From positions 4,523,125-4,587,124 of the forward strand of contig NC_012997.1 in NCBI RefSeq assembly GCF_000023025.1: 64,000 nt of DNA. The letters are read 5' to 3'. A program made the translations under genes and the position numbers. Under the pieces are notes generated by a model. It was not told the DNA's origin. It did no database searches and worked only from the letters and a program-made list of their open reading frames with translations. Origin of the DNA: Teredinibacter turnerae T7901. GTDB lineage: Bacteria > Pseudomonadota > Gammaproteobacteria > Pseudomonadales > Cellvibrionaceae. The first letter of the stretch is position 1, and every line of letters starts with the position of its first letter. Below are positions 19,462-29,686 of this stretch, one piece after another.

Positions 19462-21366
19462 TTAAGGATGCAACACTTCCGCCAGCTGTGCGTTAGACGC
19501 CGGCGATGTTGCGTTCTTGGGAGATTTATCAACGGGATCACCGGCACTTGCGTATTCATCGGGATAATCAGCAAGGTGATCAAACCAATTCAGCTTCAGA
19601 AATCCACTCGCAATGGCGACTACGCCAACAGCAAACACCAGTGCACTCCACTGCTGTAAAACCAACAAAATACCGATGGACGTTAGCGCGCTGTGCCACA
19701 GTAAGCCAACGCCAACATTAATCAAATCGCGCTTTACATTGCGATTGGGCTGAAGCTGAGGATATTCATTCAGCAGGCTTTGATATACCGGCCGCCAAAA
19801 CCCCCAGGGTCGCACTCGCAAATAGAATTGTTGCAACACGGCCATGTCGTCGGGTGGTGTTAGCAGCGAACCTGCAATACTAGCCACCAAACACACAACG
19901 AGAATAATGGGGAATGCATTTAACTCGCTGATCTCCACAAACATCAACGGAATCGCCGCGAGAATTCCCGCCAACATACCGAAAAAATATCCGTAGCCGT
20001 TAAATCGCCACCAATACCATTTCAGCACATTTGCCGCTGTATAGCCGCCGTACAGCGCGCCAACGATCCAGAGCACAATAGCGTTGAGTGAAGGCACGAA
20101 CAGCCCAACCAGAGAGCCTAGAATGACAAATAAAATCGAGACAAAATAGCTTAGCCGGACGTAGGTTTTTTCATCGGCATCGGGTCGAAAGTAACGCTTA
20201 TAAATATCGTTGACTATATATGCGGGCGCCGCATTTGTAGTGGCGGCGAAGGTGGACATGTACGCAGCAATCAGACCTGCAACCAGCAAACCAGCCAGCC
20301 CGACTGGAATATAATTGCGAATAACAAACGGCAGAATCTGCTCAAAATCGAGGTTATTCCCCATGCCGACCAGCTCCGGCATAAAAAATACCAGTGCCAG
20401 CGCGGTGAGCCCGGTAACCAGCATATAACGTGGAACCTGTAACACGACACTGACAAATGCACTCATGTAGGCCGCTTCCCGCGGACCTTTTGCGGAGAGT
20501 ATGCGTTGCATGTCGTAGTTGGGCGCGGGCCCGGCCAAACTTACTAATATGCCGCGCAGCAATACCATACCAACGAAAATGCCGAACAGGTTCATGCCCT
20601 CGTCTACAACTTTCGTTTGTGCCGCGGGCAACAGACTGTCCCAATCCAAGCCCAACTCCCAGCCAAAGCCAACGCTAAACCAACCCTCTGGCACACTCGC
20701 ACGCAACACCGCAGGGTCGACCATTTGAATAGCGATTATACCCACCGCTATGCTGGCAATCGTCATCATAATAAACTGCAGTACCTCGGTAAAAACCACC
20801 GAATACATACCACCTTTCACCACGTAAAAAGTAGTAATTGCGGTAATGATGACGCCGTAATAAATTTCGTTCCAGTAGGGATCGGAGTGCAGTTGCCACG
20901 GCAAAAATACGGCCGCAAATTTGCCGATACCTATAAAGCCATATGCGAGATAACCCAGCACCAGACAAAGCGCAAACGCAATAACAATGCAATTGGAAAG
21001 AGTCGCTCCGCGGCCCTCGCCAAACCGAAAGCGAATCCATTCCGCACCGGTCATAACGCCGGAACGACGCAACCACAAACTGAGGAAAATCATTAAAAAC
21101 ACCTGGTTGAACGCGGGCCACAACCAAGGTAAATAAATGCTTTTAAGACCGTAAACAAACAGCCAGAACACCATTAGCATGGTGCCGCTAATATCGAACT
21201 GCCCAGAGGCATTACTGAGACCGAGCGCCCACCACGGTAGGCGGTTACCCCCCAGAAAATAGTGCTGCATGGTTCTCGATGCGCGCTTTGATATCCAAAA
21301 ACCGATACCGAGCGTTCCCAGAATGTACGCCACCACAATGGCGATATCGATAAAAGCCAGCGTCAT
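19462..21366 (-). CDS. SSS-family sodium:solute symporter, probable manno-oligosaccharide importer
   Basis: 634 residues with 13-15 predicted membrane helices. The first helix and loop read FIDIAIVVAYILGTLGIGFWISKRASRTM, followed by GGNRLPWWALGLSNASGQFDISGTM, a hallmark of the SSS/SGLT group. A long C-terminal helix pair and a soluble tail (SAGDPVDKSPKN) follow. It should import the disaccharide (mannobiose or a related sugar) across the inner membrane with Na+. The next genes downstream on the same strand are GH130 and the epimerase, which fixes the inferred substrate class. Confidence 0.9.
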   Translation of the reverse strand: MTLAFIDIAIVVAYILGTLGIGFWISKRASRTMQHYFLGGNRLPWWALGLSNASGQFDISGTMLMVFWLFVYGLKSIYLPWLWPAFNQVFLMIFLSLWLRRSGVMTGAEWIRFRFGEGRGATLSNCIVIAFALCLVLGYLAYGFIGIGKFAAVFLPWQLHSDPYWNEIYYGVIITAITTFYVVKGGMYSVVFTEVLQFIMMTIASIAVGIIAIQMVDPAVLRASVPEGWFSVGFGWELGLDWDSLLPAAQTKVVDEGMNLFGIFVGMVLLRGILVSLAGPAPNYDMQRILSAKGPREAAYMSAFVSVVLQVPRYMLVTGLTALALVFFMPELVGMGNNLDFEQILPFVIRNYIPVGLAGLLVAGLIAAYMSTFAATTNAAPAYIVNDIYKRYFRPDADEKTYVRLSYFVSILFVILGSLVGLFVPSLNAIVLWIVGALYGGYTAANVLKWYWWRFNGYGYFFGMLAGILAAIPLMFVEISELNAFPIILVVCLVASIAGSLLTPPDDMAVLQQFYLRVRPWGFWRPVYQSLLNEYPQLQPNRNVKRDLINVGVGLLWHSALTSIGILLVLQQWSALVFAVGVVAIASGFLKLNWFDHLADYPDEYASAGDPVDKSPKNATSPASNAQLAEVLHP

Positions 21367-21547
21367 ATGTGTTTCTCGCTGTTTATTATTATTGTTGGCA
21401 GATCCGCACGACCTTCCCCCAAACGAAAAAGATCACGGGGTCTTACTAAGTATAGTTTATTTATGTAGTTTATGCCTCTACTTTCAATTGTGCAACAAGT
21501 AAGCGATAGATTTCTTCCTGCCCTGTGCCGGGCTCGGAACCCTTGCC

Positions 21548-22786
21548 TTACGAACCTTTGCGGCGCAAGGGCGTATTGCCGTTCACTTTTGGAGAGAAAA
21601 AGGCATCGAACGGCAAGGTTGCTGCGCCAATGGCCGACGCATTGCTGCCAAAAACCCCTTTAGCGATTTTCGGCAGGGTAACCCCTTCGCGAATGACATC
21701 GGCCAGCTTTACCGTCAATAAGGAGATAATCCGGTCGACCAGGTAAGCATCGTCATCTTCGCAATCAATCACCAGTTCCGGCACATCCACCAGCGCCTGC
21801 AAGGCGAGCACACCACTGGCTAACGCGGCTACGCATTGCTCCAGCCAGACATTCACCAACACAGGCTGGGCAGATAAAACCTCGTGAAGCGGCTCGCCAC
21901 TAACAAGATCGACGCCCTCAGCCTTTAAAAAGCGAACCAGAGAATAAAATGAGCAACGGTTGGTCAGATAGGTGGTTTCGCCACCGGCATCACTGGCCCA
22001 ATTGACTTGAGGGTGGCGCGGCACCGGCAACAAGCCGAAATCTCCAGCATTGCCAGACGAGCCGGTACGACAATCGCCATCCAGGATCAAACCGCCGCCC
22101 AGGCTTTGTACCTGTGAACTGCCAAAAAACAGGTACATAAACTCGTTAACATCGTAATCTTCGCGAAACATCATCTCTGCCAACGCGGCCGCATTCACGT
22201 CGTTTTGTTTGAACGACGGCATATTCAGAGCGGAGCCCAACAGACGGGCCAGATCGAAGCTGTCCCAATCGCGCCAGTTCGAGTTTTCTTTTTCCCACAC
22301 ACTGATATTAAAGGGCTGTGCCACACCGAGGCCCACAATGCGCTCCTGAATAGTACTCGGCAATGGCTCACACAAGGCGGCAATATCTTTAAGCAGCAGG
22401 TCGAACACCTCCTCCGGTGCAGGCAAAATCAGGTGATGCTTTTTTTCCGCAACTATATTGCCACCGAAGTCAACAATCAGGGTTTGAATGAAAGAGCGGG
22501 AAATACTCACTCCCAGCCCATACGCCCCGTTTTTCGCCGGCGCATAGAGCGTCGCTGGCTGCCCCATATCACCCTGAACTTTACCAACCTCCTCCACCAG
22601 ACCTTTGGCGGAAAGCTGTTTGATCATGTCGCCTACTGCCGCAGCGGTAAGACCGCTGTCGCGAGCCAGATTCGCCTTGCTCTCTTTCCGCTTTTTGCGC
22701 AGCAGATTCAGAATGTACTTTTCGTTGTGGCGACACTGCAAAAGCGCGCTTTGTGCGTCTGTACTTCGGTAAAACTTCATGTTCAC
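21548..22786 (-). CDS. ROK-family transcriptional regulator
   Basis: 412 residues. The N-terminal winged helix-turn-helix lies at about residues 20-85 (ILNLLRKKRKESKANLARDSGLTAAAVGDMIKQLSAKGLVEE). The ROK sugar-kinase-like domain follows (YGLGVSISRSFIQTLIVDFGGN, GVAQPF, NDVNAAALAEM, GGGLILDGDCRTGSSGNAGDFGLLPV). The usual zinc-binding Cys cluster of ROK proteins is not evident. It is likely the locus repressor, released by a sugar from the pathway. It is the first gene of the minus-strand locus, 181 nt upstream of the symporter. The exact start is ambiguous between two closely spaced ATGs. Confidence 0.9.
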   Translation of the reverse strand: MNMKFYRSTDAQSALLQCRHNEKYILNLLRKKRKESKANLARDSGLTAAAVGDMIKQLSAKGLVEEVGKVQGDMGQPATLYAPAKNGAYGLGVSISRSFIQTLIVDFGGNIVAEKKHHLILPAPEEVFDLLLKDIAALCEPLPSTIQERIVGLGVAQPFNISVWEKENSNWRDWDSFDLARLLGSALNMPSFKQNDVNAAALAEMMFREDYDVNEFMYLFFGSSQVQSLGGGLILDGDCRTGSSGNAGDFGLLPVPRHPQVNWASDAGGETTYLTNRCSFYSLVRFLKAEGVDLVSGEPLHEVLSAQPVLVNVWLEQCVAALASGVLALQALVDVPELVIDCEDDDAYLVDRIISLLTVKLADVIREGVTLPKIAKGVFGSNASAIGAATLPFDAFFSPKVNGNTPLRRKGS

Positions 22787-23725
22787 GGCAACTCGGAATG
22801 TGGCAACCAGTGCGTAGGGGCATCTGCAGAGCGACTCATGTCTCGGCGCAATGGCCAGATACCGACATTATCGGAAAGGACGCACTAATTTTAGTTTGTT
22901 TATTTAGGGAGAATAATAGCAACCCTGCCGCCAACACGAAAGCCGAGGTTCGCAAGCGATTTTGCGAACCAAATATCGCCACTTCTGAGCCTATGCCCAA
23001 GCAAACACCAAACTGTCGTGATGATATAGCTGCCGAGCGCGGCGGTATCGACTGTGGGAACGCCCCTAAATTGAACCATTAAGCAGACAGAACACTCCAG
23101 ATATAGCAACGCCTAGTCTCCCGTCGGCACTTCTCTGCACCCTCTATTCGCGTTGCTATTTTGATCTATTGGCGTTGCTATTTTGATTGCCGAGTTAATA
23201 GGAATTTGTTCGCATCCGTTGACCGCCCAGTTTTTTCAGCACCACTAGCATAAAGACTATCAATATAAAGCCTGTCAACATAAAGACTGTCAAACTTAAA
23301 TACGACTAACGAAAACACCCGCCAGGGAGAGCTGCAATAGTGCCGCCAATACAAGCTCCCACAGACCCACCTCAGCTCTGCTACTGAAAATAATCTCAAC
23401 AGGATAAAGCGCCGACCAATGGAAGCAGCGTTTTGCCTTACGCCCCGCCCAACAGCCCTCTGGCGCCACAATTTGAATAACCAACATTTATAGAAAATGC
23501 AAATTTCATTTTAAAAAATCACCGAAAAATATAGAACACAGCAACACGGAATTATAAAAATAAAACACGCCACTTTATTCCTAAACACAAACAAAACAGC
23601 AGCGACTTAACAAAACAGATAATTAATATGTGATCTAATAATCTTGCGGCGCAAAGCACTGCAGCAACAAACAAAACCACAGTTTTACGGATTAGCTCAA
23701 AAAATAACCTAAGATGGAGCATTTT
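22787..23725. other. ~940-bp intergenic region with short direct repeats
   Basis: No convincing gene; the open frames here are short and lack recognisable products. It holds a tandem copy of GCGTTGCTATTTTGAT (around 23150 and 23172) and a tandem array of an ATAAAG-CTRTCAA unit (about 23249-23295). It should contain promoters for the ROK gene (left) and the small secreted gene (right). The right half is AT-rich, marking the end of the mannan locus. Confidence 0.6.
23249..23295. repeat. Degenerate tandem repeat, about 16-18 bp period, ~3 copies
   Basis: Three successive variants of 'CATAAAGACTRTCAA' follow each other with slight changes. Confidence 0.6.
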
Positions 23726-24220
23726 ATGAAATCGCTAACAAAGCTGTTTTCGAATAATTATCTAAGAGCCCTGCTCGCAATATTCGCGATCACCACGTCG
23801 CAGGTAAGTACCGCATCAGTCTGTATTTTTGGTCAAGTAAAAGAAGTGGGAAATTGGATTAATACCAACGTGCAACCCAACGATGTCACTCAAGTGATTA
23901 TTACCGAAGAATGTAAAACCAAAGTGGTTCGTGTCGATAATGGCGATGGCACTACCACACAGACCACTCACACTTATATACAGCACTATGTGGAAATGTG
24001 GAAATCCTGCTGGAGCGGTAATTGTAACTGGGGCAAAGTTGCCGCGGCTATCGACAGTGATGGCAGCGGCTTGGTTTTCTCCTTCGATCACGGTTATGGT
24101 GTACACCGTGGCGTAGCGACCATCTGGTCTGGTGGCGATAACTGGCTGGGATTTTTAATGACTTACAATTTTACAGGTCAGCCTTCCAGCAGCACCTTCG
24201 TATGGCTAAGCCGTCAATAA
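23726..24220 (+). CDS. Small secreted protein of unknown function
   Basis: 164 residues from the ATG at 23726, with GGAG 7 nt upstream. The first 30 residues form a signal peptide (LLAIFAITTSQVSTAS). The mature part has four Cys (one near the N-terminus, one in TEECKT, two in KSCWSGNCNWG) that could form two disulfides. The C-terminus is rich in aromatic and small residues (GGDNWLGFLMTYNF). I do not recognise the family. It is monocistronic between the mannan locus and another small protein, and its base use is close to its neighbours. Confidence 0.75.
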   Translation: MKSLTKLFSNNYLRALLAIFAITTSQVSTASVCIFGQVKEVGNWINTNVQPNDVTQVIITEECKTKVVRVDNGDGTTTQTTHTYIQHYVEMWKSCWSGNCNWGKVAAAIDSDGSGLVFSFDHGYGVHRGVATIWSGGDNWLGFLMTYNFTGQPSSSTFVWLSRQ

Positions 24221-24341
24221 TCGCCTGAACCGCCGTTAGCCTGGCGCTTCTTGATTTTGGGCTGACGGCCACTCTTTATATAAAACGTTAAGACTACGCA
24301 AACACCGCCAGCCTTTATTACATAAACGATAGAGACACTGA

Positions 24342-25046
24342 ATGAAATCGATCTTTATTATTCTATTTACCATATCTTTACTCTGTAATCTGGCGTTATT
24401 GATTCGTTTATCCACGGCGGATTCTGCAACACAATATGCGTATTTAACGCCAGACAACGAACCCGCTAAAGCGATTCGCACAGACGCTGTATGCGCACCG
24501 GAAACCACCCAGCCGAGATTAACTCGCTCCCAGCGGATAACAAAAAATCCAGGCAACGAAGCGAACGGCACCCCAGAGACCCTTGGCCGTGAAACGCCCC
24601 CACTCGCGGAGCAAGGTAGCGACGCTTATACCTATTACCAGGCCGCCAGTATGCGCGCAGTAGAATTCGCCGAGTACGCCAGGGAATACTTTTCGTCGTT
24701 AAACGACGTGGAAAAAATTCACGCTTTGCAAATTACGCCTCCTGTAGGTGAAGGCATGCGGGTTTTTAACCAGGCTATAGACGCAAACGCTAGTCCGGAA
24801 ATTCAGAGTTTTGCCATCCAGCAGCTTATCGAAAATGGGGGTTACAGCGGCATGAATCGGGTCATAGAAGCCCTGGATATGCAAGGGCTTGATTTCGAAA
24901 AAATCGCGCTCCCCCTACTCGCACGATCGAGCGACCCCAGCATGGCTCACCTGATACGCACTAAACTGTCTGCCATACCGGAAGGCCCCAGGCGAGCACC
25001 CTACCAGGACGCTTTGACAGAGATGGAGTTGCGCTACGGGATGTAA
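24342..25046 (+). CDS. Membrane-anchored protein of unknown function
   Basis: 234 residues. One N-terminal hydrophobic segment (residues 3-24) anchors or exports it. A low-complexity linker (about 25-85) leads to a helical domain (about 95-230) with repeated short helices (FAIQQLIENGGYSG, LDFEKIALPLLARSSDP, MAHLIRTKLS), which resembles HEAT-like repeats. No catalytic motif is seen. It lies 121 nt after the secreted gene on the same strand and converges with the DUF2306 gene. Confidence 0.75.
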   Translation: MKSIFIILFTISLLCNLALLIRLSTADSATQYAYLTPDNEPAKAIRTDAVCAPETTQPRLTRSQRITKNPGNEANGTPETLGRETPPLAEQGSDAYTYYQAASMRAVEFAEYAREYFSSLNDVEKIHALQITPPVGEGMRVFNQAIDANASPEIQSFAIQQLIENGGYSGMNRVIEALDMQGLDFEKIALPLLARSSDPSMAHLIRTKLSAIPEGPRRAPYQDALTEMELRYGM

Positions 25047-25149
25047 ACACGCGACTGGAGGGTTTGATACGCCTGCATCGTTTTATCGCGCGGGATTAAT
25101 TCAGCCCGTTTTCGCACTCCGCCGTTATCAAAAGCTCGCCGCACCCATA

Positions 25150-25986
25150 TCAGCTGTAAATCGCCACTAGTTTCGGGGACCACATAAACGCAGCCGCTGT
25201 TAGCATGCCAATAAATGTCCCACACGCCATTACCCAGACGGTGACTGCCGCCACGCTCCTAACCGATCTACCTGCGCTTTGCGCCCATCGACACAACTCG
25301 TAAACGGCCATTGGCACGCAGTAGCAGGCAAAGCTCAGGGCGATATCGGCGGGCCCGTCCAAGGTAGAGTTGTTGCCGTTGGCGCCTTGATTCAGGAAGT
25401 ACCAGCTCATCAAAAACAAGCGAAAACTCAGCACGCCATTAATAAGAATGTATGCATGCACCGCAAAGCGCTGATGGCTGTTCCACTGTTTGAGCAATGC
25501 AAAACGCCACGCCAAAGCGACAAACACCGGAATCAATAGACCATTCAAGGTTATGCCGATGGCGCCAATATCCGATAGGCGGGCGCCGCGAACCCAGGTG
25601 AGATACAACCCCGTTACAGCGCCCAAAACTCCCATAGTCAGGAAAAAGCGCCCGTTCCAACGATGATACTGGAGATGATTATTTCGGATGCTCGGAATAA
25701 GCTGCAAAGTACCAGAAACACTAAGTAGCGCGGCCGGAATGACGTGCGAAAGAAATATGAAATTTCCTACTGCGTCGCCGTCCTGGTAACCTTTAATCGA
25801 GCCGGATTGCTGCAGAATTTCCGTCGCGCCCACTAATGTAGGCAGCAAATAAATACATAACAAATAGAATGCGAACAGTACTTGAGCACCGAACATAGCC
25901 CCGCACCAAACGCTCAAACCATTGTGTATAGAAAAGGCACTGAACCACCTCACCTTGGCGGGGCGAACGAGCGACACCTCTGCCAT
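25150..25986 (-). CDS. DUF2306-type membrane protein
   Basis: 278 residues with about seven or eight hydrophobic segments. The pattern HRWNGRFFLTMGVLGAVTGLYL, the His in FLSHVIPAALLSVSGTLQLIP and the WNSHQRFAVHAYILINGVLSFRLFLM block are typical of DUF2306 proteins, whose conserved His residues may bind haem. The function is unknown. It is divergent from an AraC-type regulator gene 275 nt away, which may control it. Confidence 0.8.
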   Translation of the reverse strand: MAEVSLVRPAKVRWFSAFSIHNGLSVWCGAMFGAQVLFAFYLLCIYLLPTLVGATEILQQSGSIKGYQDGDAVGNFIFLSHVIPAALLSVSGTLQLIPSIRNNHLQYHRWNGRFFLTMGVLGAVTGLYLTWVRGARLSDIGAIGITLNGLLIPVFVALAWRFALLKQWNSHQRFAVHAYILINGVLSFRLFLMSWYFLNQGANGNNSTLDGPADIALSFACYCVPMAVYELCRWAQSAGRSVRSVAAVTVWVMACGTFIGMLTAAAFMWSPKLVAIYS

Positions 25987-26261
25987 ATCAATTACTCCAT
26001 TAGAATCAAGGAGCAGTCAGCTTGCTAAAATTCTCCCATCTGGTCGCCGCATTTTCCGAATTTGACCTGGCTATTCAGAAAAATAAGCGAAAATGTTTCG
26101 AGCGATAAGCCCAAACTAACTTTTTTGCCAACCAACACTGTTAATAGCAAATAGCAATTGCATGAATCGAATCAATTTGCCAAAAGTACGGGTTGAGCGC
26201 GGTCGTTCCAGCGGTCGTTCAAAAATCCCTCACATCACCTTCGCAGGCCACGGTAAGTGCC

Positions 26262-27383
26262 ATGAACATTCATCCCAATTTAATCACCCTGCTGTTGGTG
26301 ACCAGTACTCTAACACTGCTGTTTAACCTCACAGCCAAAAACAAACAGGCCGTGCACTGGCTGTTTGCGCTCTTTGCCGGATCGGTACTGTGTATGGCAA
26401 TAACCTGGGGGTATGGTGAGCAGATGGGTAGGTACGCACACCTGCTGAATATGGCCGCCTGCATGACCTGCAATGGCTACTGGCTGGTTGTCAGGGCATT
26501 GTTTCGTGGGCAAGGAGGGGTACGCATTACGCATATTCTGCTCGCGGTATCGGCGGCATTGACTATGATGGGGCTGGAATTTTTGAAATTCTTCCAAGCG
26601 AACGCGGGCGAAAATGTATTCTGGCTTGCCCCCTCTATGGCCGCCATGGGCTCGTGGCTGAACCTGCTTTCTCCCTGCTTTCTCTTACTGGCGCTGTGGG
26701 AGGGCTGCCGGAACTATCAGCAACAAACAACCCAGGGGCAAATGCAGCGTACGCTGTTTGTTTCCTGTTTCGCACTGGCTCTGATAATCACGACAACAGT
26801 GGTGAACGCCATCCAGGCCGCAGGTGGCCCTAATCTGGACCGCACCATGTCCGCTATTGCGGCAACAGCAATTCTGCTTATTACGCAGGTGTTAATATTC
26901 TGGCGGGTCAATCTTGGCGAAAATGCGGCTCACTGCCAGGCGGGCGCTATAGACACTATTGATTGCACAAGCGAGACGGATGAAAACGGCCAGCACACAA
27001 ACCGCGCCCGCGCGCCATTGGAGGAAGAAAAAGCGCTCGCCAAAGCGCTGGAGACAACCGTGCGCGCTGAACAATTGCACCTTACCTCGAACCTCAAGCT
27101 CGTGGATGTGGCACAGCGATTAAACACCTCGGAATACCGAATAAGTCGCGCAATTCGCAACACAGGACTGGCACCCAACTTCAACCAATGGGTAAACGCA
27201 ATACGCATCGAACACGCAAAAGCCCTATTGGATTCTCCCAGCGCGCAAGCACTACCGTTGCTTACCATTGCACTGGAAAGCGGCTTCAGCTCACCTTCCA
27301 CCTTTAATCGCGCATTCAAACTCGCTTTCGATTGCACGCCAGGGGAATACCGACAACAGCTTGAAAAATTTGCTGGCTGCTAA
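26262..27383 (+). CDS. Membrane-anchored AraC-family transcriptional regulator
   Basis: About 373 residues from the ATG at 26262; the upstream part of the open frame looks untranslated. Six or seven hydrophobic segments fill the first ~215 residues. A linker rich in Glu and Thr follows. The last ~100 residues are an AraC/XylS helix-turn-helix pair (LTSNLKLVDVAQRLNTSEYRISRAIRN and LLTIALESGFSSPSTFNRAFKLAFDCTPGEYR). It senses an unknown signal at the membrane. The divergent DUF2306 gene is the likely target. Confidence 0.88.
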   Translation: MNIHPNLITLLLVTSTLTLLFNLTAKNKQAVHWLFALFAGSVLCMAITWGYGEQMGRYAHLLNMAACMTCNGYWLVVRALFRGQGGVRITHILLAVSAALTMMGLEFLKFFQANAGENVFWLAPSMAAMGSWLNLLSPCFLLLALWEGCRNYQQQTTQGQMQRTLFVSCFALALIITTTVVNAIQAAGGPNLDRTMSAIAATAILLITQVLIFWRVNLGENAAHCQAGAIDTIDCTSETDENGQHTNRARAPLEEEKALAKALETTVRAEQLHLTSNLKLVDVAQRLNTSEYRISRAIRNTGLAPNFNQWVNAIRIEHAKALLDSPSAQALPLLTIALESGFSSPSTFNRAFKLAFDCTPGEYRQQLEKFAGC

Positions 27384-27589
27384 ATGCGATTTAAACGGAG
27401 CGTGATCGCTTAACTAACCAGTGCCTCATAGCGACCCGAACAATAAAGACTACGACTTCTAAGTCACACTAAAATATCGGTAAAACTGTTGCTTGCTTAG
27501 TACAGGCATCGCCAATGCGCTTTTGAAGAGCGCAAATCCAAGATTTTAAGCGTAAACTGTCTACACATTAATTCGCGAGACCACATACG

Positions 27590-27970
27590 ATGAAAACTGC
27601 CCACGACCTGGTTGCCGAAGCAAAAGCAGAAATTAACGAGCTTTCTCTAGAGGAAAGTGTATTGGCGCTAAAAGACGCTGATTTTGTAATAGATGTTCGC
27701 GAGCCCGATGAGTTTAGAGCGGGCCACCTGCCTGGCGCTATCAATATTCCTCGCGGCCTGCTCGAGTTTAAACTAAGTGCCGACGCCCCCCTGGAAACCC
27801 GCGAAGCAAAATTCATAATCTACTGCAAAACCAGCGGCCGCGCCGCACTGGCCGCCAGCAGCATGAAGTCGATGGGCTACCAGCAGGTTAAATCGATCGC
27901 GGGCGGGTACGACGCGTGGCTTGCAGCGGGGAATGAGACTGTGGCGCCAGAGCTGCCCGGGTTTGAGTGA
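27590..27970 (+). CDS. Rhodanese-like sulfurtransferase
   Basis: 126 residues, a single rhodanese domain. FVIDVREPDEFRAGHLPGAINIPRG is the N-terminal signature. The active-site loop is C-K-T-S-G-R in FIIYCKTSGRAALAA, with catalytic Cys at about residue 84. GGYDAWLAAG closes the domain. It is probably cytoplasmic and carries sulfur as a persulfide. It is flanked by unrelated genes, so the partner is unknown. Directly after the stop is a short tandem repeat (GAGTGAGC x3). Confidence 0.93.
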   Translation: MKTAHDLVAEAKAEINELSLEESVLALKDADFVIDVREPDEFRAGHLPGAINIPRGLLEFKLSADAPLETREAKFIIYCKTSGRAALAASSMKSMGYQQVKSIAGGYDAWLAAGNETVAPELPGFE

Positions 27971-28070
27971 GCGAGTGAGCGAGTGAGCTTGGTATTGCAA
28001 CCGTTACCTTCAAATTCAGAATTCCGGCATACGGTAATTTTTCAGACACCTTAATAGTGCGATGCGTAAC

Positions 28071-29099
28071 ATGCATATTCTCAACGGCGACAGCGCCGCA
28101 AACAGCTTCCGCCAAGCTTTTCATTTGCAACGCGGTGAAGTTCTAATTTGTAGGGATATTCTTTCCTGCGGTTTTTTAGATACGTTTGTAGATTTGGAGC
28201 CTTGGCGATCTCAGCGGTTGGGTCATTGGGATGAAATGTGCAAACAACACGGCTTTCAGCCACCGGAATGGCAAGACCCTGCGTTGCGTGATCTTTATCA
28301 GTGTATGTATGAGCTCGAACACGCCGAGACAATCAATATTTGGGTAGGACGCGCGCTAAGCGATCAACTCCTGCTCACGTTTATCGTATATCTCTTCAAA
28401 TTTTATAATTGGGATACCAGCAAACTAAGTGTGTATCAATACCACCAAGCTGAGAAAATAACAGTCTTAGGGTTAGGATTGTTAAACCCAGAAGAAATTA
28501 TCCGATTGAAACCGCAGCCATTCTCCCTTGGCGCAAAAGAAATTGATTTTTGCATTGAAGCCTGGAACGCGATTACACAACCTATACCTGAGCAACTTAT
28601 GGCGTTATTAGCAAAAGAAAGCACCTGCCTGCCTAATCTCAAGCGCGCGCTCCGAAACTACCTTTACCGCTACCCAAGTATCGACAATGGTCTCAGCTAT
28701 ATTGACTCAGTGATACTACGGCATACCCAGAGTCACGCGCCCAACACCGCGCGCATAATTGGCTATACCCTAGCGCACGACATGAATCCGCAAAACACCG
28801 AAAATATTCATGAGCTAGATACCGTTGGAGATTTATATCTCTTTTCTCGCCTAAAAAAAATGGCCCACAATTCTTTGAACAATCCACTTTTAACTGCAGC
28901 CCCGATGGGCAGATCCCTTCGTGAAACACGAGTTGAGATCACTGAATTCGGAAAATCAGTACTGAACGGCAAGCACAATGTCGTAACGTGTAACGGAATA
29001 AATGATGCCGTAGGCGGAGTGCAGTTGATTGCAGGGCCAGGGGAGAAGACGTGGTATAGAGACGGTGAGCGGCTGATTTTTGGAGAGGGGAGGATATAA
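28071..29099 (+). CDS. DUF1835-domain protein
   Basis: About 342 residues; the second Met (MHILNGDSAANSF) matches the normal N-terminus of DUF1835 proteins better than the first at 28062. The early block MHILNGDS....GEVLICRDILSCGFLDTF is the family signature. A middle part (WVGRALSDQLLLTFIVYLF) and a C-terminal part (DTVGDLYLFSRLKKMAHNSLNN) follow. No function is established for the family. It is a single gene between the rhodanese and a long gap. Confidence 0.75.
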   Translation: MHILNGDSAANSFRQAFHLQRGEVLICRDILSCGFLDTFVDLEPWRSQRLGHWDEMCKQHGFQPPEWQDPALRDLYQCMYELEHAETINIWVGRALSDQLLLTFIVYLFKFYNWDTSKLSVYQYHQAEKITVLGLGLLNPEEIIRLKPQPFSLGAKEIDFCIEAWNAITQPIPEQLMALLAKESTCLPNLKRALRNYLYRYPSIDNGLSYIDSVILRHTQSHAPNTARIIGYTLAHDMNPQNTENIHELDTVGDLYLFSRLKKMAHNSLNNPLLTAAPMGRSLRETRVEITEFGKSVLNGKHNVVTCNGINDAVGGVQLIAGPGEKTWYRDGERLIFGEGRI

Positions 29100-29686
29100 C
29101 TTGGTTAGACCCACCTGTCGTTAAGCGCAGCATCATCCCCATAGAAAACGATCTCAGGTGCTCGATATGTCACGCACGAACTCTGCCAAGCCTAAATAAG
29201 TGAGTGAGCACACACACCAGCATAGCACGCGACAGCTGTTAGTACATTGACACATAAAATGGCTATTGTAGTATATCCAGGAGGAAAAACTCGCAAGTTC
29301 GACTACAGCAGTTAGATCAACACTCAGCCCCATCCAATAGCGGCTTGATTACACACCTTTTAAACCGGGGTACTAGACCTCAGAAGACATCTCGAATACA
29401 TTCAAGCGTGCCACCGCGGACGACAATACCCATAAAAACCACCAGAATTGCTCCATTCAAACTTAAGCCTTTACTCTCCATCCCGTTTAACATACAGTAT
29501 TTTCGCCTTCAGCAATAATTTTCCTCTTAAATATTAAGTACCACCAGTTTAGAAACGAGATCCTCAAAAAGCATTTGCTAATTTATTTTAAGTAATTTCC
29601 CAACCTAATACAGAGAACACAAGGGTCGCGCAGGGTTAATCTAACTCGATATCATATCAGCCCCCAGCAACGCAAAGGACTTGCAT
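29100..29686. other. ~590-bp gap, no gene seen
   Basis: No credible coding frame on either strand. The right part is AT-rich and should hold the promoter of the large NTPase gene, whose RBS (AAAGGA) lies 7 nt before its ATG at 29687. Confidence 0.5.

Noticed and set aside
23178-23487. Minus-strand frames in the gap before the small secreted gene
   Set aside because: They read through short tandem repeats and lack start context.
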